A DNA stretch of 16,514 nucleotides from Acuticoccus sp038745295 (GCA_038745295.1 JBCDLN010000055.1:1-16514); one strand, 5' to 3'; shown: positions 7,347-14,942, counted from the stretch's first letter. Made by a program: numbers and translations. The notes: generated by a model from the sequence alone, not told the origin.

Positions 7347-8309
7347 CTACCTGAACTTATAGCCCTTTTGCCTCAACACACGCCGGCTCTTCCCGGTTGC
7401 AGGCTCACGGCCCACAGCATCCCGATAGGCAATGCGACCCTCTGGGCTTCTCCAAAATTGAAAAATCTCATCCTCTTTGAGATGATCCAACAAGTCCTCG
7501 TTGTTGAGAACCGGGCCCAACCGCGGTTCAATCTCATCCGTCCAAGGGGAAAACAGGGCGTAGACAAAGTGGTAGTGCCATAAAAGCGTGTCTTGAGCAT
7601 TGTCGACGTTGTTGTAGATCTTCATAGGCAGCGCCGTGACAGGCGTGCCCGAGCGTTGGATGGCAATAGGCAAAGATATTTGGTCGAGCGACCATTTCTT
7701 TTGCTTCAAAAGCCCGCCCAACTGATCCCGAACGGTGTAGACGCGCGCAAGACAATCGAGCCACAGCGCACCAAAGCTGGCGGCGTCCTGCGCATAGATC
7801 ATGCCGGCATTGTAGTATGGCCGCTTGACGGGCTCAGCATCTTCCCCGATTTCAGCAACCTGGTTGACAGCATCACCAAGATCACACGCGGCGTAGGCGA
7901 TATCCCACTGCGCATCAGGACCGCTGCCGGGCCCCACCCGGGGGCGTCTCATAGGCTTTCCAAGGGCCAGCGTGGCGTCGGGGAGCCGAACGGGGCCGAG
8001 CGCGACCATATCGGTATCCATCATCAGATCGTCGCCCCCCAGCGCCGCCATCGCGTAGATGCGGTTGGCGTGAGGGTAGGCGCCGCCGTAGGCCTTGTTG
8101 TCAAAAGGCACCAGCGTCACACCCAAGCCTTCCAGAAACTCACGGCATTTTCTGGTGGGGGTGACTTCCCCGGGCCACTTGTCGGTCTGGACGGGAAAGA
8201 AGGCGCGGATGTTGGCAGGAGCCACTTTGCCGACGGTGACCAGTGAGGTGGCCAGGATGGCAGCCTCCCGCTCAAGCCGGCCGCGCTGGACAATGAAGTT
8301 GATATTCAT
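7347..8309 (-). CDS. GT-A-fold glycosyltransferase-like protein
   Basis: A 320-residue protein without signal peptide or membrane segments. The ordered motifs suggest a retaining GT-A (GT8-like) nucleotide-sugar transferase. These are an N-terminal strand (NINFIVQRG), the metal-binding DxD in MMDTDMVALGP (D98, D100), PYYNAGMIYAQ (164-173) in the place of the family's acceptor-site N-x-G, WSLDQISLP (206-214) and a late His pair LWHYHF (243-248) that could be a third metal ligand. It ends in a basic tail (RRVLRQKGYKFR). No other cell-envelope or sugar genes are nearby, so neither donor nor acceptor can be guessed. The ATG at 8309 lacks a strong Shine-Dalgarno. It lies 87 bases after soeC and could be co-transcribed or separate. 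Fold inference is moderate; function is unknown. Confidence 0.65.
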   Translation of the reverse strand: MNINFIVQRGRLEREAAILATSLVTVGKVAPANIRAFFPVQTDKWPGEVTPTRKCREFLEGLGVTLVPFDNKAYGGAYPHANRIYAMAALGGDDLMMDTDMVALGPVRLPDATLALGKPMRRPRVGPGSGPDAQWDIAYAACDLGDAVNQVAEIGEDAEPVKRPYYNAGMIYAQDAASFGALWLDCLARVYTVRDQLGGLLKQKKWSLDQISLPIAIQRSGTPVTALPMKIYNNVDNAQDTLLWHYHFVYALFSPWTDEIEPRLGPVLNNEDLLDHLKEDEIFQFWRSPEGRIAYRDAVGREPATGKSRRVLRQKGYKFR

Positions 8310-8396
8310 AGGGCTGTAGGGGTCCCCGCTCGCCCGGGCAAAGCCTCACAAGACAAAATCAGGCAAGGCCAGGCCGGCGCGGCGCACCCGATTGTG

Positions 8397-9329
8397 TCAG
8401 CGATGACCGTAGTAGGCGGACACAGCATGTTGGGCCTCCGCGAAGAAAAGCCAGCGCTCAGCAAAGATACCCAAGAGTTGGATCAAGAGCGCCACACCCA
8501 ACAGCTTGACCGGCAGCAGCCCCGCCACGGTGGCGAGGAGTAACACCAACGGGACAAGAACGCCAAGCACCGCAGCGACCTTGCGCAAGGCCGATGCGCG
8601 CCGCCGTCCCACCACATAAACCATCTCATGCATCAGATAGTTGGAGCCGGTGTGGGGGGCCTCGAAGAGTTTGGCCGCCCCGCGCCCCACCAGGCCGGTG
8701 GCCGCTTCAATGCTTGCCCCTGCCCGCTCAAGGGTCGCGCCGCGGGCATGGGCGAACCAGGCCACCTTGGCAGCTGCTGCAAGCACCAGGAAGACAAGGG
8801 CCACAGAGGCCGCCCCGCGCCCCTCAGCAAACCACGCCAAAACGCTGGCCAGCGCGAGCGCCCCCGTGGCGAGCGCGATCAGCACAAAGGCGAGCGGCGT
8901 CAGCGGCGTATGCCAGCGCGGAACCGTCCTCAGCTGCGCATAAATCATGGCCGTGCAAAACACTGTCGCCACCGCGAGGGCGGCGGAGGCGATGCCCAAC
9001 ACCTGCGGCGCTCTGCCAGTGATGGCCCAGGTGAGCGCGAAGACAAAAAAGACCGCCATAGTTGCAACGGCAAGCCAACCTTCCCGTGACAGCCACGACG
9101 AGCGCCACTCAGAAAACGCCCGCCACGCCCGCTCGGGCCTGCGCAAATGAAACACCGACGCCAAAAGCCCAACAGCTGCAAGACCAAGCGCGGCCATGCC
9201 GCCCAACAGCGCAAGGAGCGACGATGAAGGGGCGGCTTCAAGAGCAGCGGCAATCCCCAACATCGCCATCAGCCCAAAGCCCACGCCCGATACGGAAGAG
9301 AAAATGATGAGTGAAAACGCAGGATGCAT
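8397..9329 (-). CDS. soeC: DmsC/NrfD-type membrane anchor, probable sulfite dehydrogenase subunit SoeC
   Basis: This integral membrane subunit anchors the molybdoenzyme/iron-sulfur pair and passes electrons to quinone. It has 310 residues with eight predicted membrane helices, roughly 8-30, 36-60, 83-104, 108-131, 143-166, 173-194, 248-270 and 272-292. The family features HPAFSLIIF at the N-terminus, SGVGFGL, and HLRRPERAWRAFSEWRSSWLSREG between helices 2 and 3 are all present. Its ATG overlaps the soeB stop by one base (TGATG at 9327-9331), a standard A-B-C operon arrangement. DmsC-family membership is very clear; the sulfite assignment depends on soeA. Confidence 0.82.
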   Translation of the reverse strand: MHPAFSLIIFSSVSGVGFGLMAMLGIAAALEAAPSSSLLALLGGMAALGLAAVGLLASVFHLRRPERAWRAFSEWRSSWLSREGWLAVATMAVFFVFALTWAITGRAPQVLGIASAALAVATVFCTAMIYAQLRTVPRWHTPLTPLAFVLIALATGALALASVLAWFAEGRGAASVALVFLVLAAAAKVAWFAHARGATLERAGASIEAATGLVGRGAAKLFEAPHTGSNYLMHEMVYVVGRRRASALRKVAAVLGVLVPLVLLLATVAGLLPVKLLGVALLIQLLGIFAERWLFFAEAQHAVSAYYGHR

Positions 9330-10081
9330 CAGTCGAGCCGAGCAAGTGCGCGATCAAGCCAAGCCAGACGGCCGGTGGGGACAGGAGCCTCTTGGGTGGC
9401 GCTCCCCGCATCGCAGGAGGCACTGAACGGGGCTGCCTCTCTGGCCCGCGGCGGCAAATACTTGTTCACCGGCCGCGTTCCTTGTTCAGGCATCAGGTCG
9501 ACACCGCCGCGTGCAGCCACCAGCTTAGACACATCGCTTTCAGGATCGTTGAGATCGCCAAAATGCCGTGCCCGTGTGGGACAGGTGCGCACGCACGCCG
9601 GCTCACGGTCTTCCGGCGGAAGATTCTCATTGTCGATCCGGTCAACGCATAAGGTGCATTTTTTCATCACCCCCGCGGACCCATCCATCTCTCGCGCGCC
9701 ATAGGGGCAGGCCCAAGCGCACAGCCCGCACCCCATGCAGGCATCCTCATTGACAAGAACAATCCCATCCTCTGCGCGCTTATAAGACGCGCCGGTGGGA
9801 CAGACCGTCACGCAAGGCGCGTCATCGCAGTGGAGACAGCTGCGCGGAAAATGGATGAGCTGCGCGGGCCCCGCCTCCGGCTTTACTTCATAGCTGTGGA
9901 TGCGGTTGAGCCATGTGCCCGAGGGATCATCCCCATAAGGATCCTGATCGGACAGCGGCGCGCCGTAGCCTTGTGTATTCCACTCTTTGCACGCAACCGC
10001 ACAGGCATGGCAGCCCACACACGTGTCGAGATCGATCACAAGGCCAAGCTTCTTTTGGGGCTCTGGTGGCAGGGTGGTCAT
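9329..10081 (-). CDS. soeB: Four-cluster [4Fe-4S] ferredoxin subunit, probable SoeB
   Basis: The electron-transfer subunit between the molybdopterin subunit and the membrane anchor, 250 residues. Sixteen cysteines in four groups can ligate four [4Fe-4S] clusters: C21-C24-C27-C31, C82-C85-C90-C94, C115-C118-C121-C125 and C142-C145-C163-C167. CMGCGLCAWACPYGAREM is the classic DmsB-like centre. All positions are intact. There is no signal peptide, consistent with a cytoplasmic-facing enzyme. The ATG overlaps the soeA stop as ATGA (10078-10081), with AAGGG upstream. After the last cluster the tail (about 170-250) is Ala/Pro-rich and probably flexible. Confidence 0.86.
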   Translation of the reverse strand: MTTLPPEPQKKLGLVIDLDTCVGCHACAVACKEWNTQGYGAPLSDQDPYGDDPSGTWLNRIHSYEVKPEAGPAQLIHFPRSCLHCDDAPCVTVCPTGASYKRAEDGIVLVNEDACMGCGLCAWACPYGAREMDGSAGVMKKCTLCVDRIDNENLPPEDREPACVRTCPTRARHFGDLNDPESDVSKLVAARGGVDLMPEQGTRPVNKYLPPRAREAAPFSASCDAGSATQEAPVPTGRLAWLDRALARLD

Positions 10082-12936
10082 AGCGAGCCCTTATCGACGG
10101 CAATGTTGAGGGGTCCCTCACCCACGGGCGAGGCTTGGTGGCCCCCATCGGGTTCTGATCGGCCGGTGGGAGGTGGCTCGGCCTTTTCAATGCGCACCCT
10201 GAGGTCAAACCAGGCGGCTTGTCCTGTAATGGGGTCGCTGTTGGACCAACGTTGACCATCCCCCCGCTCGGGCAAGAGTTCGTGGATGAGATGGTTGAGC
10301 AAGAACCCCCGGGTGGTCTCCGGCGCGCCATCGCGTAAGGCCCAGGCGCCTTTGCGCTTGCCGATGGCGTTCCACGTCCACAGCGTGTTGGGGTTGGATG
10401 CGCCAGTGCGCTTGATGGGCACCCTGATGCGCCCGGTGGGCGAGATCACAAACGCCCAGTCCCCATCCGCGAGCCCCGCTTCGTCAGCAACATGATCGGG
10501 CACATAGAGCGGGTTCTCTCCGTGGATTTGCCGCAACCACGCATTTTGTGAGCCCCAACTATGGTACATGGCCGCCGGCCGCTGGGTGATGGCATGGAGG
10601 GGAAACGCCTCGCCAGCACTGTCGCCAAAGGGGGCATACCAGATGGGCAGCGGGTCGAAGGTTTCCAAAATCCGCTCAGCTTTGGAGGCTGGCGGCGTGA
10701 CTGGGCCATGCCCTTCCGCGGCGCGCTGAAATTTTGCCAGCGGCTCCAAGTAAAGCTGGAAGACGTAAGGCTGCGGCGCGTCGTAAAATCCCATGGTCAC
10801 CGCCCAGTCCTGGTAGGCGGCATTCCAAGGTTTGAAATAGGCCGCCTCTTCGGGGACTTCAGACGTGAAGAAGCCGCCGTTTTCCTTGTAGCGCTCCAGT
10901 TGATCGGGGTTGGGCTCGCCCCGGCCGGCGCCCTCCCCATCACCCCGCCAGCCCGCAAGCGGCCCGACCCCGGGGCGCCTCAAATGGCGAACCATATAGT
11001 CGGCATAGTCGGTGTAGCGGGGTTTGTTGCCGTCTTGAAAACCAGGCAGGGCCAGCCGCGCCCCAAGGTCCAACAGAACACTTTGAAAGCCCCGCACATC
11101 CCGATCAGGCTCCACTACCGGCCAGCGGATGGCATCGGCGGCCATATCAGGCTCGCAAATGGGACGGTCGAGCAGACTGATACAATCGTGCCGTTCAAGA
11201 TAGGTGGTGTCGGGCAGGATGAGGTCCGCAAAGGCGACCATTTCAGACGAATACGCATCACTATAGATGATATGGGGGATCACATAGTCGTCGCCGTCGT
11301 TGCGGGTCAGCATCTCCATGACGGCGCTGGTATTCATCGATGAGTTCCACGCCATGTTCGCCATGTAGAGGAACAGCGTGTCGATCTTGTAAGGGTCGCC
11401 TGCGGCAGCGTTGGCAATCACCATATGCATCAGCCCGTGGGCTGAGAGCGGCGCATCCCATGAAAAGGCTTTGTCGATCCGGCGGGGCGATCCGTCATCG
11501 TTGATGCAAAGATGCTCAGGCCCCAGGGGAAAGCCAAGGTGTGGGCCGGAAAGCGGCTCGCCGGGGCTGCACTTGGCGTGGGGTCGCGGGTGCGCCTGCG
11601 CGGGCTTGGGATAGGGCGGCTTAAAGCGGAACCCACCAGGGGTCTCCACCGAGCCCAAAAGGATTTGCATGAGGTGGATCGCACGCGCGGTTTGGAAGCC
11701 GTTGCTGTGGGCGGAGATCCCGCGCATGGCATGGACGCTGACGGGTCGCCCCACCATTTTGTCATGGCGCCGGCCGCGCCAGTCAGTCCAGGGCCGGTCA
11801 AGCACCACAGGCTCGTCAAAGGCTGCGCTGTGGAGTTCTTCTGCGATCCGGCGGATCGTCTTAGCGCTCACACCGCACCGGGCTTCCACCGCTTCTGGCG
11901 CATAACTGTCATCAAGATAGCGCTCTGCGACAAGGGCAAAGACCGGGCGCGCCCGCCTGCCGTCTGCAAGCCTAACCTCGCCTTGGAGATCGGCCCGCAC
12001 ATCAGGATCGTCCGCGCTCGCGGGCTTACCTGTTCGCCGGTCGATGACGAGCGCCGCACCCTCTGGCTCCCCGTCAACACGCGCGAAAAGACCGTGCTCG
12101 GCTGTCCCCGGCGCATCAATCACCAACCAGCCAGCGTTGGTGAAGTTGACAAGATACTCCACATCAACGGCACCGCGACGCAACAGCTCATGGATGAGGG
12201 CAAGCACGAAAAGACCGTCTGTGCCCGGTGTGATGCCCACCCACTCATCGGCAATGGCATTATAGCCCGTGCGCACAGGGTTGACGCCGATCACCTTCAC
12301 ACCGCGCGCTTTAAGCCGCGATAGACCAAGCTTGATGGGGTTACTGTCATGATCTTCTGCAACGCCGAAGATCATGAAGAGCTTGGTGTTTTCCCAGTCG
12401 GGCGCGCCAAACTCCCAGAACGCGCCGCCCATGGTGTAGATGCCGGCCGTTGCCATGTTGACCGAGCAAAAACCGCCATGGGCTGCATAGTTGGGCGTCC
12501 CAAACGCCTGCGCCCACCATGAGGTGAACGATTGGGACTGGTCACGCCCTGTGAAGAAGGCAAGCTTTTTGGGGTCATCGGCGCGCACACGGCCAAGCCA
12601 CGTGGTGGCCATGTCCAGCGCCTCCTCCCAGGTGATCTCTTCAAACTCGCCCGAGCCGCGGGGGCCGACCCGTTTGAGCGGCGCCCTCAACCGCGCCGGC
12701 GACCTGTGCTGCATGAGCCCTGATGAGCCTTTAGCGCATAAGACGCCTTGGTTCACAGGATGGTCGCGATTGCCCTCAATATGGGAGACTTTCAGCGCGC
12801 CCTCACCGTCGCGGACAAGGTGAACATCAATCCCGCACCGACACGCACACATGTAGCAGGTGGTTTTGCGGATTTCGTCCGAGACGTGGGGCGAAGGGTC
12901 CACAATCGGTTCTTTGGCGACGCGGCGTGACAGCAT
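10078..12936 (-). CDS. soeA: Molybdopterin oxidoreductase, probable sulfite dehydrogenase catalytic subunit SoeA
   Basis: Catalytic subunit of a DMSO-reductase-superfamily molybdoenzyme, 952 residues; SoeABC oxidises sulfite to sulfate in the cytoplasm. An N-terminal [4Fe-4S] site is formed by C27, C30, C34 and C67 (CYMCACRC, then GVLCAKG). C157 in AAHGGFCSVNMA sits where the molybdenum-ligating Cys of polysulfide/thiosulfate-reductase-like enzymes is found. Cofactor-binding stretches include MIFGVAEDHDSNPIK, ITPGTDGLFVLALIHEL, FADLILPDTTYLERHD and YHSWGSQNAWLRQIHG. Near the C-terminus WSNSDPITGQAAWFDLRV resembles SoeA proteins as I remember them; a Pro/Gly-rich tail of about 30 residues follows. 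No Tat signal is seen, unlike exported DmsA. AAGG lies upstream of the ATG. A different substrate (polysulfide, thiosulfate) is the main alternative. Confidence 0.8.
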   Translation of the reverse strand: MLSRRVAKEPIVDPSPHVSDEIRKTTCYMCACRCGIDVHLVRDGEGALKVSHIEGNRDHPVNQGVLCAKGSSGLMQHRSPARLRAPLKRVGPRGSGEFEEITWEEALDMATTWLGRVRADDPKKLAFFTGRDQSQSFTSWWAQAFGTPNYAAHGGFCSVNMATAGIYTMGGAFWEFGAPDWENTKLFMIFGVAEDHDSNPIKLGLSRLKARGVKVIGVNPVRTGYNAIADEWVGITPGTDGLFVLALIHELLRRGAVDVEYLVNFTNAGWLVIDAPGTAEHGLFARVDGEPEGAALVIDRRTGKPASADDPDVRADLQGEVRLADGRRARPVFALVAERYLDDSYAPEAVEARCGVSAKTIRRIAEELHSAAFDEPVVLDRPWTDWRGRRHDKMVGRPVSVHAMRGISAHSNGFQTARAIHLMQILLGSVETPGGFRFKPPYPKPAQAHPRPHAKCSPGEPLSGPHLGFPLGPEHLCINDDGSPRRIDKAFSWDAPLSAHGLMHMVIANAAAGDPYKIDTLFLYMANMAWNSSMNTSAVMEMLTRNDGDDYVIPHIIYSDAYSSEMVAFADLILPDTTYLERHDCISLLDRPICEPDMAADAIRWPVVEPDRDVRGFQSVLLDLGARLALPGFQDGNKPRYTDYADYMVRHLRRPGVGPLAGWRGDGEGAGRGEPNPDQLERYKENGGFFTSEVPEEAAYFKPWNAAYQDWAVTMGFYDAPQPYVFQLYLEPLAKFQRAAEGHGPVTPPASKAERILETFDPLPIWYAPFGDSAGEAFPLHAITQRPAAMYHSWGSQNAWLRQIHGENPLYVPDHVADEAGLADGDWAFVISPTGRIRVPIKRTGASNPNTLWTWNAIGKRKGAWALRDGAPETTRGFLLNHLIHELLPERGDGQRWSNSDPITGQAAWFDLRVRIEKAEPPPTGRSEPDGGHQASPVGEGPLNIAVDKGSL

Positions 12937-13128
12937 TCAGGTTGGCCTTTCTGCGCGCCCAATCCTCGCAAGCCCAAAGCCCGATGACAGCGCGGCGCCT
13001 GATTTAACACGAGGCTATTCCAGTTCTAAAGAGCCCGCCTCCCCGCCAAGATGCGGCCATTGCGACGGCCGGCGCCTCCGGCACCGTCTGCCCGGTCAAT
13101 ATTTTTGCAAATGCATAGGGCCTAAAGG

Positions 13129-13157
13129 TTGAATTGTGGCCAGTGCTCATGTATATC
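13129..13157 (+). promoter_or_regulatory. Candidate sigma-70-type promoter
   Basis: TTGAAT (13129-13134), a 17-base spacer, then TATATC (13152-13157). Each box matches four of six consensus positions with ideal spacing. It would start a transcript near 13164, just ahead of the leader ORF, and drive the plus-strand gene at 13264. Short promoter matches arise by chance, so this is only a candidate. Confidence 0.4.
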
Positions 13158-13184
13158 CCCTCCACTCGAAAGAAGAGGCTTCCA

Positions 13185-13232
13185 ATGCAATCGCTACATC
13201 CGCCGGAACGGCTGGTCCGAAGTACGATGTGA
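13185..13232 (+). CDS. Putative 15-residue leader peptide
   Basis: ATG to TGA encodes MQSLHPPERLVRSTM. A good Shine-Dalgarno (AGAAGAGG, 13171-13178) lies six bases upstream. It is in a different frame from the next gene and ends four bases before a hairpin that contains that gene's ribosome-binding site. It has no repeated-codon run of the amino-acid attenuator type. It may control the downstream gene by ribosome position, or may be fortuitous; only the signal and geometry are visible. Confidence 0.35.
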   Translation: MQSLHPPERLVRSTM

Positions 13233-13235
13233 AGC

Positions 13236-13256
13236 CCTACCGTTCGTAGCGGTAGG
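13236..13256 (+). promoter_or_regulatory. Hairpin masking a ribosome-binding site
   Basis: A perfect 7-bp stem, CCTACCG (13236-13242) and CGGTAGG (13250-13256), with a 7-base loop. The right arm contains GGTAGG, the best Shine-Dalgarno for the ATG at 13264 (seven-base spacing). The left arm starts just after the leader ORF stop, so a terminating ribosome could unfold it. This suggests translational control; it is inferred from layout. Confidence 0.4.
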
Positions 13257-13263
13257 CCCTCCA

Positions 13264-14247
13264 ATGCTTACCGGATACGGACTCATGAATCCCAAAGACC
13301 TAGCGTCGTTGCGGCAAGATCTGCCGTTAGCGATGGATTTCGATTATTTTGCTGATCGCGAAAGCGCTTGGCTCTTGAGCAAGCTATTGCCCGAGGATGC
13401 CAAGGTTGGCGCGATCAAAAAGGGCCATCTGGCACGGTTTCTGGACCGTCCCACGGTGAAACCCGTGGTGGCAGCATCAGGGGGCGTGGTGCGACGGGCT
13501 GACGTTGCAGCCGTTGCGCAAGCGGACAGTGCTTGGCGAGAGGCCCTCTCACCAGCCGCCACTGCCGGTGTCATGCACGCCTACGGCCTCCCCTGGCACG
13601 ACTTTGAGCTCAGCTTCACCAGCTGGGGTGATGATGAGTACTGGGGCCAGCAAATGAGCCGACCAGGTGGCAATCTTGTGGTTCAGTTGGGCTTCCCATC
13701 CGACCACGCGGCGCTGATGGGCAAGTACTTCGGCACCTCAGACCGAAAAGACTTTGAGGCAACACACCATCCGATCAAAACCATCGGGCGACCCACCTTG
13801 GCGTGGTGCCGTCTCGACATTGAAGATGGTGTAGCGCTGATTGAGGAGGTGCAGTCCGATTGGCTGCGCTTTGTGCGCGATGAGGTGGAGTATCTCACGG
13901 ACTGTATGCCCCGTGATCGGGAGCTGGCGCGGCTTGAGATGTATGAAGCGAACCTGCGGACCCGGTACGACAAGATCTGGCCCAAAGCCATGCTGCTTGC
14001 CGTATTGGGCATCCTTGTGGAGGTGTTGGGGGTGAAAACCGTCTACATGCACCGCCCCAAGACGGGGAATATACTGAAACACATCGGGTATGAGACACCG
14101 CCCGTGTCGCTTTATACGCAGCTGCCCAAGAGCTTTGGGTTCAGTCTTTCAGATGATGTCCCCCCTTTCTTGGCCCGTAAGCGCAAGAAGGACATCAAGA
14201 AGCTGCAGCGCGGTGGCGAACCCCTCTTCTGGAAGCACAGCTTCTGA
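13264..14247 (+). CDS. Uncharacterised protein with EVQSDW motif
   Basis: I do not recognise a named family. The protein has 327 residues from ATG 13264, chosen because GGTAGG lies seven bases upstream; ATG 13285 (320 residues) is an alternative. It is soluble, with no signal peptide or membrane helix. The middle has an aromatic stretch (WHDFELSFTSWGDDEYWGQQ, 111-130) and NLVVQLGFPSDH. Then come LAWCRLDIEDG, LIEEVQSDWLRF (192-203), YDKIWPKAMLLAVL, VEVLGVKTVYMHRPKTG and LPKSFGF (287-293), and the end is basic (ARKRKKDIKKLQRGG). The EVQSDW block followed by W...A...LGV..VY resembles, from memory, a domain in large polyvalent phage/plasmid proteins containing E-I-Q-S-D-W. It converges on the VOC gene. 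Real gene: confident; function unknown. Confidence 0.75.
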   Translation: MLTGYGLMNPKDLASLRQDLPLAMDFDYFADRESAWLLSKLLPEDAKVGAIKKGHLARFLDRPTVKPVVAASGGVVRRADVAAVAQADSAWREALSPAATAGVMHAYGLPWHDFELSFTSWGDDEYWGQQMSRPGGNLVVQLGFPSDHAALMGKYFGTSDRKDFEATHHPIKTIGRPTLAWCRLDIEDGVALIEEVQSDWLRFVRDEVEYLTDCMPRDRELARLEMYEANLRTRYDKIWPKAMLLAVLGILVEVLGVKTVYMHRPKTGNILKHIGYETPPVSLYTQLPKSFGFSLSDDVPPFLARKRKKDIKKLQRGGEPLFWKHSF

Positions 14248-14278
14248 TGGGCGGGGCAAGGATCACACCCCGGCGGCA

Positions 14279-14301
14279 GAGGCGTGTTCCCGTCACGCCT
14301 C
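14279..14301. terminator. Hairpin between convergent genes
   Basis: GAGGCGTG (14279-14286), a 7-base loop, then CACGCCTC (14294-14301). It lies 31 bases after the plus-strand gene's stop and overlaps the last codons of the minus-strand VOC gene. The symmetry suits a terminator for the plus-strand gene, but there is no T-run, so it is weak or Rho-assisted. Confidence 0.4.
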
Positions 14302-14667
14302 CGCCGCTGGAAAGTCCACATGGATGTGGTTCCCGTCGCAATCGCGCACGTTGACCTGCACCATCTCGATGGCGGGGATGGGGTCCACCGTGTAAGCAAC
14401 GCCGTGGGCATCAAGGCGTGCCTTAAACGCTGATAGGCCCGTGGCGCGGATCGCGAAATGCTCAATGGCCGGACCTTCGTTGGCCGGCGCATCGGCGACA
14501 TCGACGAGGTGAACAGCTGGCGTATCGCCGATATAGAGCCAGGCACCTGGGATGCGGAACTGCGGTCTGTCCCCCTTCACAAGCCCCAAAACATCACAAT
14601 ACCAGGCGGTCATCCGCTCAAGGTTCGGGGTGAGAATATTGACATGGTCGAGTGCGATCAGCCCCAT
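14293..14667 (-). CDS. VOC superfamily (glyoxalase/dioxygenase-like) protein
   Basis: A 124-residue single-module vicinal-oxygen-chelate protein, probably a metal-dependent cytoplasmic enzyme acting as a dimer. The family pattern is clear: LDHVNI at the start (H8), MTAWYCDVLGLVKGDRPQF, GAWLYIGDTPAVHLVDV (H53), IEHFAIRA (H70) and VQVNVRDCDGNHIHVDF. The usual terminal metal ligand Glu (GNxIE) is His116 here. The ATG at 14667 is chosen over longer in-frame starts because GAGGG lies seven bases upstream and the family begins with this strand. The gene stands alone, divergent from the TAXI gene and convergent with the EVQSDW gene. Glyoxalase, dioxygenase and epimerase roles cannot be separated from sequence. 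Confidence 0.85.
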   Translation of the reverse strand: MGLIALDHVNILTPNLERMTAWYCDVLGLVKGDRPQFRIPGAWLYIGDTPAVHLVDVADAPANEGPAIEHFAIRATGLSAFKARLDAHGVAYTVDPIPAIEMVQVNVRDCDGNHIHVDFPAAEA

Positions 14668-14830
14668 AGCGTCCCTCTTTGCTGTTGCCCTTGGAGGGCG
14701 CCGCCAAACCGCGCAAACCACCCCAGACAAGAGGCTTTGCCCGGCCGGACAAGGCGTTGTTCCCGCTCACCGCCGTCGCTGCGATGCCAATGGCGATCGC
14801 GCGCCGTTGCCCTTCGGTGCTAAAGTTTGA

Positions 14831-14848
14831 CTATCCTTTGAAGGAAAG
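14831..14848. promoter_or_regulatory. Imperfect palindrome in the VOC/TAXI divergent region
   Basis: CTATCCTTTGAAGGAAAG is a dyad with 7 of 9 positions matching between half-sites, in the 275-base gap between divergent starts. It lies in an A+T-richer patch (TTTGACTATCC) and could be an operator shared by both genes. I found no convincing -10 box nearby and nothing else notable in this gap. Confidence 0.25.
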
Positions 14849-14942
14849 TTGCGGCAGACCGGTGCCACAACGCAACCCACCTCGTTTGACTGGTGTGCCC
14901 AGCACTCCCCGTAAGGCCCCCTCGTTGAGGAAGGACGCCCCC

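Larger units (their letters stand above)
12937..13263. other. Divergent intergenic region between soeA and the EVQSDW gene
   Basis: These 327 bases separate the minus-strand soeA operon from a plus-strand gene and should hold promoters for both. The right part has a candidate plus-strand promoter, a 15-codon leader ORF and a hairpin, listed separately. For soeA I find only weak boxes and do not call a promoter. An A+T-rich patch (about 13097-13116, TCAATATTTTTGCAAATGCA) stands out from the GC-rich surroundings and may be a regulator or polymerase site. Confidence 0.6.

Noticed and set aside
10561..12324. Two long plus-strand frames (10561-11343 and 11512-12324) opposite soeA
   Set aside because: Both are mirror frames of a highly conserved molybdoenzyme and show no domain of their own.
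12960..13020. Promoter for soeA from TTAGAA and TTAAAT boxes
   Set aside because: The -35 match is only three of six and the spacer is 16; too weak to call.
13129..13263. TTG-initiated 45-codon extension of the EVQSDW gene
   Set aside because: The TTG coincides with the candidate -35 box, lacks a Shine-Dalgarno, and the extension is Cys/Arg-rich with no family-like features.
14679..14942. 88-codon upstream extension of the TAXI gene
   Set aside because: The added residues look non-coding, while the ATG at 14943 has AGGAAGG upstream and is followed at once by a signal peptide.
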